DNA from: an uncultured Granulicatella sp.
GTDB taxonomy: Bacteria; Bacillota; Bacilli; Lactobacillales; Aerococcaceae
DNA length: 64,000 nucleotides
Reading direction: 5' to 3'
NCBI GenBank assembly: GCA_934193545.1
Contig: CAKPVL010000003.1
Coordinates: 1-64,000 of the forward strand
A program made the translations under genes and the position numbers. The notes beneath the pieces were generated by a model, which worked only from the letters and a program-made list of their open reading frames with translations, did not search any database and had not been told where the DNA came from. Positions 62,919 to 64,000 of the stretch are shown piece by piece; the stretch's first letter is position 1, and every line of letters starts with the position of its first letter.

Positions 62919-64000
62919 ATGACAAAATATGATATTATCGCTGCCACTGGGTGTCCGACAGGAATTGCGCACACTTATATGGCACAAGAAGCGCTCGAGC
63001 AAGCCGCTAAAAAAGCAGGAGTAACAATTAAAGTCGAAACACACGGACAAATCGGTGTCGAAAACGAATTGACTCCCGAAGAAATCGCAAATGCAAAAGC
63101 AGTCATCATCGCTGCTGACAAGGACGTTCAACCACAACGTTTCGTAAACAAAAAGATTATCGACGTTTCAGTTGGACAAGGAATTAAAAATGCCGACGAA
63201 TTAGTCGCACAAGCTCTTCGCGGAGAAGGTGTTGTGAAATACCACTCTGACGATGCAGCTGTTGAAGCTTCAGAAGCTCCACAATCTTCTAACGTTGGTA
63301 AGAGCTCTATTGGTCGTGAAATTTACAAGCACTTGATGAACGGTGTATCTCACATGCTTCCATTCGTTGTTGGTGGTGGGGTTCTAATCGCGATTTCATT
63401 TGCCGTATTCGGAATTTACTCATTCGATCCAAATCACGAAACATACAATGCCTTTTCTGCTCAATTAAAAGAAATTGGTGGTTTGGCAATGGGCTTAATG
63501 ACTCCAGTTCTAGCAGCCTACATTGCACAAAGTATTGGGAACCGTCCAGCATTAGTGAGCGGTTTTGTTGCAGGTTTAATGGCAAGTAATGGTGGCGCAG
63601 GATTCCTTGGCGGTATCGTCGGTGGTTTCTTCGCAGGTTACTTAGTGGTTCTTTTAGAAAAATTATTCAAAGGACTACCAAAAACATTAGATGGTCTTAA
63701 AGCTATTTTCTTATATCCTTTATTAGGCGTATTCATTACTGGTTTATTTATGAGTGTCATCGTTAGTCCAATGGCTGGTATCAACCAATCATTAATGGAT
63801 TTCTTAAAAGGATTCCAAGATCAAAACCCAGTTCTTCTTGGCCTTGTAATCGGATGTATGTGTGCCTTTGATATGGGTGGTCCAGTAAACAAAGCGGCAT
63901 ACGTTACAGGTACAGTTCTTCTTGGTGAAGGAAATACAGCATTCATGGCTGGGGTTTCTGCAGCATGTATCGCTCCTCCACTTATCACAACTGTTGCCGT
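62919..64000 (+). CDS. fruA: Fructose PTS transporter EIIBC, partial at window end
   Basis: Open from ATG at 62919 (AGGAGG upstream) to the window edge, about 360 codons. It begins with a fructose-type EIIB domain: TKYDIIAATGCPTGIAHTYMA, where C12 is the phosphorylation site. A linker from about 100 to 130 leads to the EIIC membrane domain (HLMNGVSHMLPFVVGGGVLIAIS and later hydrophobic helices; DMGGPVNKAAYVTG). The C-terminus and any EIIA lie outside the window. It belongs to the fruK-fruA operon. Confidence 0.93.
   Translation, partial: MTKYDIIAATGCPTGIAHTYMAQEALEQAAKKAGVTIKVETHGQIGVENELTPEEIANAKAVIIAADKDVQPQRFVNKKIIDVSVGQGIKNADELVAQALRGEGVVKYHSDDAAVEASEAPQSSNVGKSSIGREIYKHLMNGVSHMLPFVVGGGVLIAISFAVFGIYSFDPNHETYNAFSAQLKEIGGLAMGLMTPVLAAYIAQSIGNRPALVSGFVAGLMASNGGAGFLGGIVGGFFAGYLVVLLEKLFKGLPKTLDGLKAIFLYPLLGVFITGLFMSVIVSPMAGINQSLMDFLKGFQDQNPVLLGLVIGCMCAFDMGGPVNKAAYVTGTVLLGEGNTAFMAGVSAACIAPPLITTVA

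Overview
This 64 kb window comes from a low-to-moderate GC Firmicute, most likely a member of the Lactobacillales. The evidence is strong AGGAGG ribosome binding sites, a T-box on serS, a preQ1-I riboswitch on queT, CodY-, Zur- and CcpA-like sites, a lactate racemase (lar) operon, and YbbR/CdaA-GlmM and MnmG-RsmG gene orders. Dense non-streptococcal repeats and a Zur-type (not AdcR-type) zinc box would fit a Carnobacteriaceae- or Enterococcaceae-like genome, but I cannot name the species. I see no rRNA, tRNA, IS transposase, integrase or CRISPR array. The P-type ATPase pair and the AbiE module look laterally acquired.

Layout. 0-4.2 kb: a VanY-type carboxypeptidase lipoprotein, a P-type metal ATPase with a small partner protein (this pair lies between direct repeats of the 3' end of the next gene), and a predicted papain-like protein. 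4.3-9.9 kb: a BaiN-like flavoprotein, a tandem array of five paralogous four-helix membrane proteins, RidA and a PatB/MalY C-S lyase. 10-16.7 kb: an anchored exported protein, a CBS-ACT protein and livFGMHJ (branched-chain amino acid uptake) with a CodY box inside the livJ promoter. 16.9-25.9 kb: an Mga-like regulator, a lipoprotein, a membrane glycerophosphodiesterase, a repeat-filled gene desert, serS with its T-box, and dacA. 26-28.7 kb: glycerate kinase and permease behind a cre-like site. 28.9-35.4 kb: a complete lar system: larR-larE-DUF924 diverging from larA-larB-larC-larD, with an unsplit LarC carrying a very large polyhistidine insert. 35.4-43 kb: DUF1310, yidD, a TVP38 protein, a thioesterase, zinc-independent rpsN under a Zur box with a 36-codon companion gene, glmM-cdaR-cdaA, a 31-codon membrane peptide, and an SdpR/SdpI pair. 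43-58.7 kb: ksgA-rnmV-tatD-MBL, an AbiE toxin-antitoxin module with a perfect operator, queT, a ComX/SigH-like sigma factor, an ArAE exporter, ogt, a nucleoid protein, a lipoprotein, rsmG-mnmG-nudix, mnmE and an aminotransferase. 58.9-64 kb: msrA, sdaAA-sdaAB, an RpiR regulator and divergent fruK-fruA (fruA runs off the window end).

The most striking unexplained structure is a family of about ten intergenic elements, roughly 150-240 bp each, plus one remnant. Each folds into a three-way (cloverleaf-like) structure: an outer stem whose distal arms differ between copies yet stay complementary, a small hairpin with a conserved GCC...GTC loop on a covarying stem, and a large hairpin with an exchangeable tip. 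They occur between genes throughout the window and three sit in one 1 kb desert (21.8-22.8 kb). I regard this family as the best candidate for an undescribed system here.
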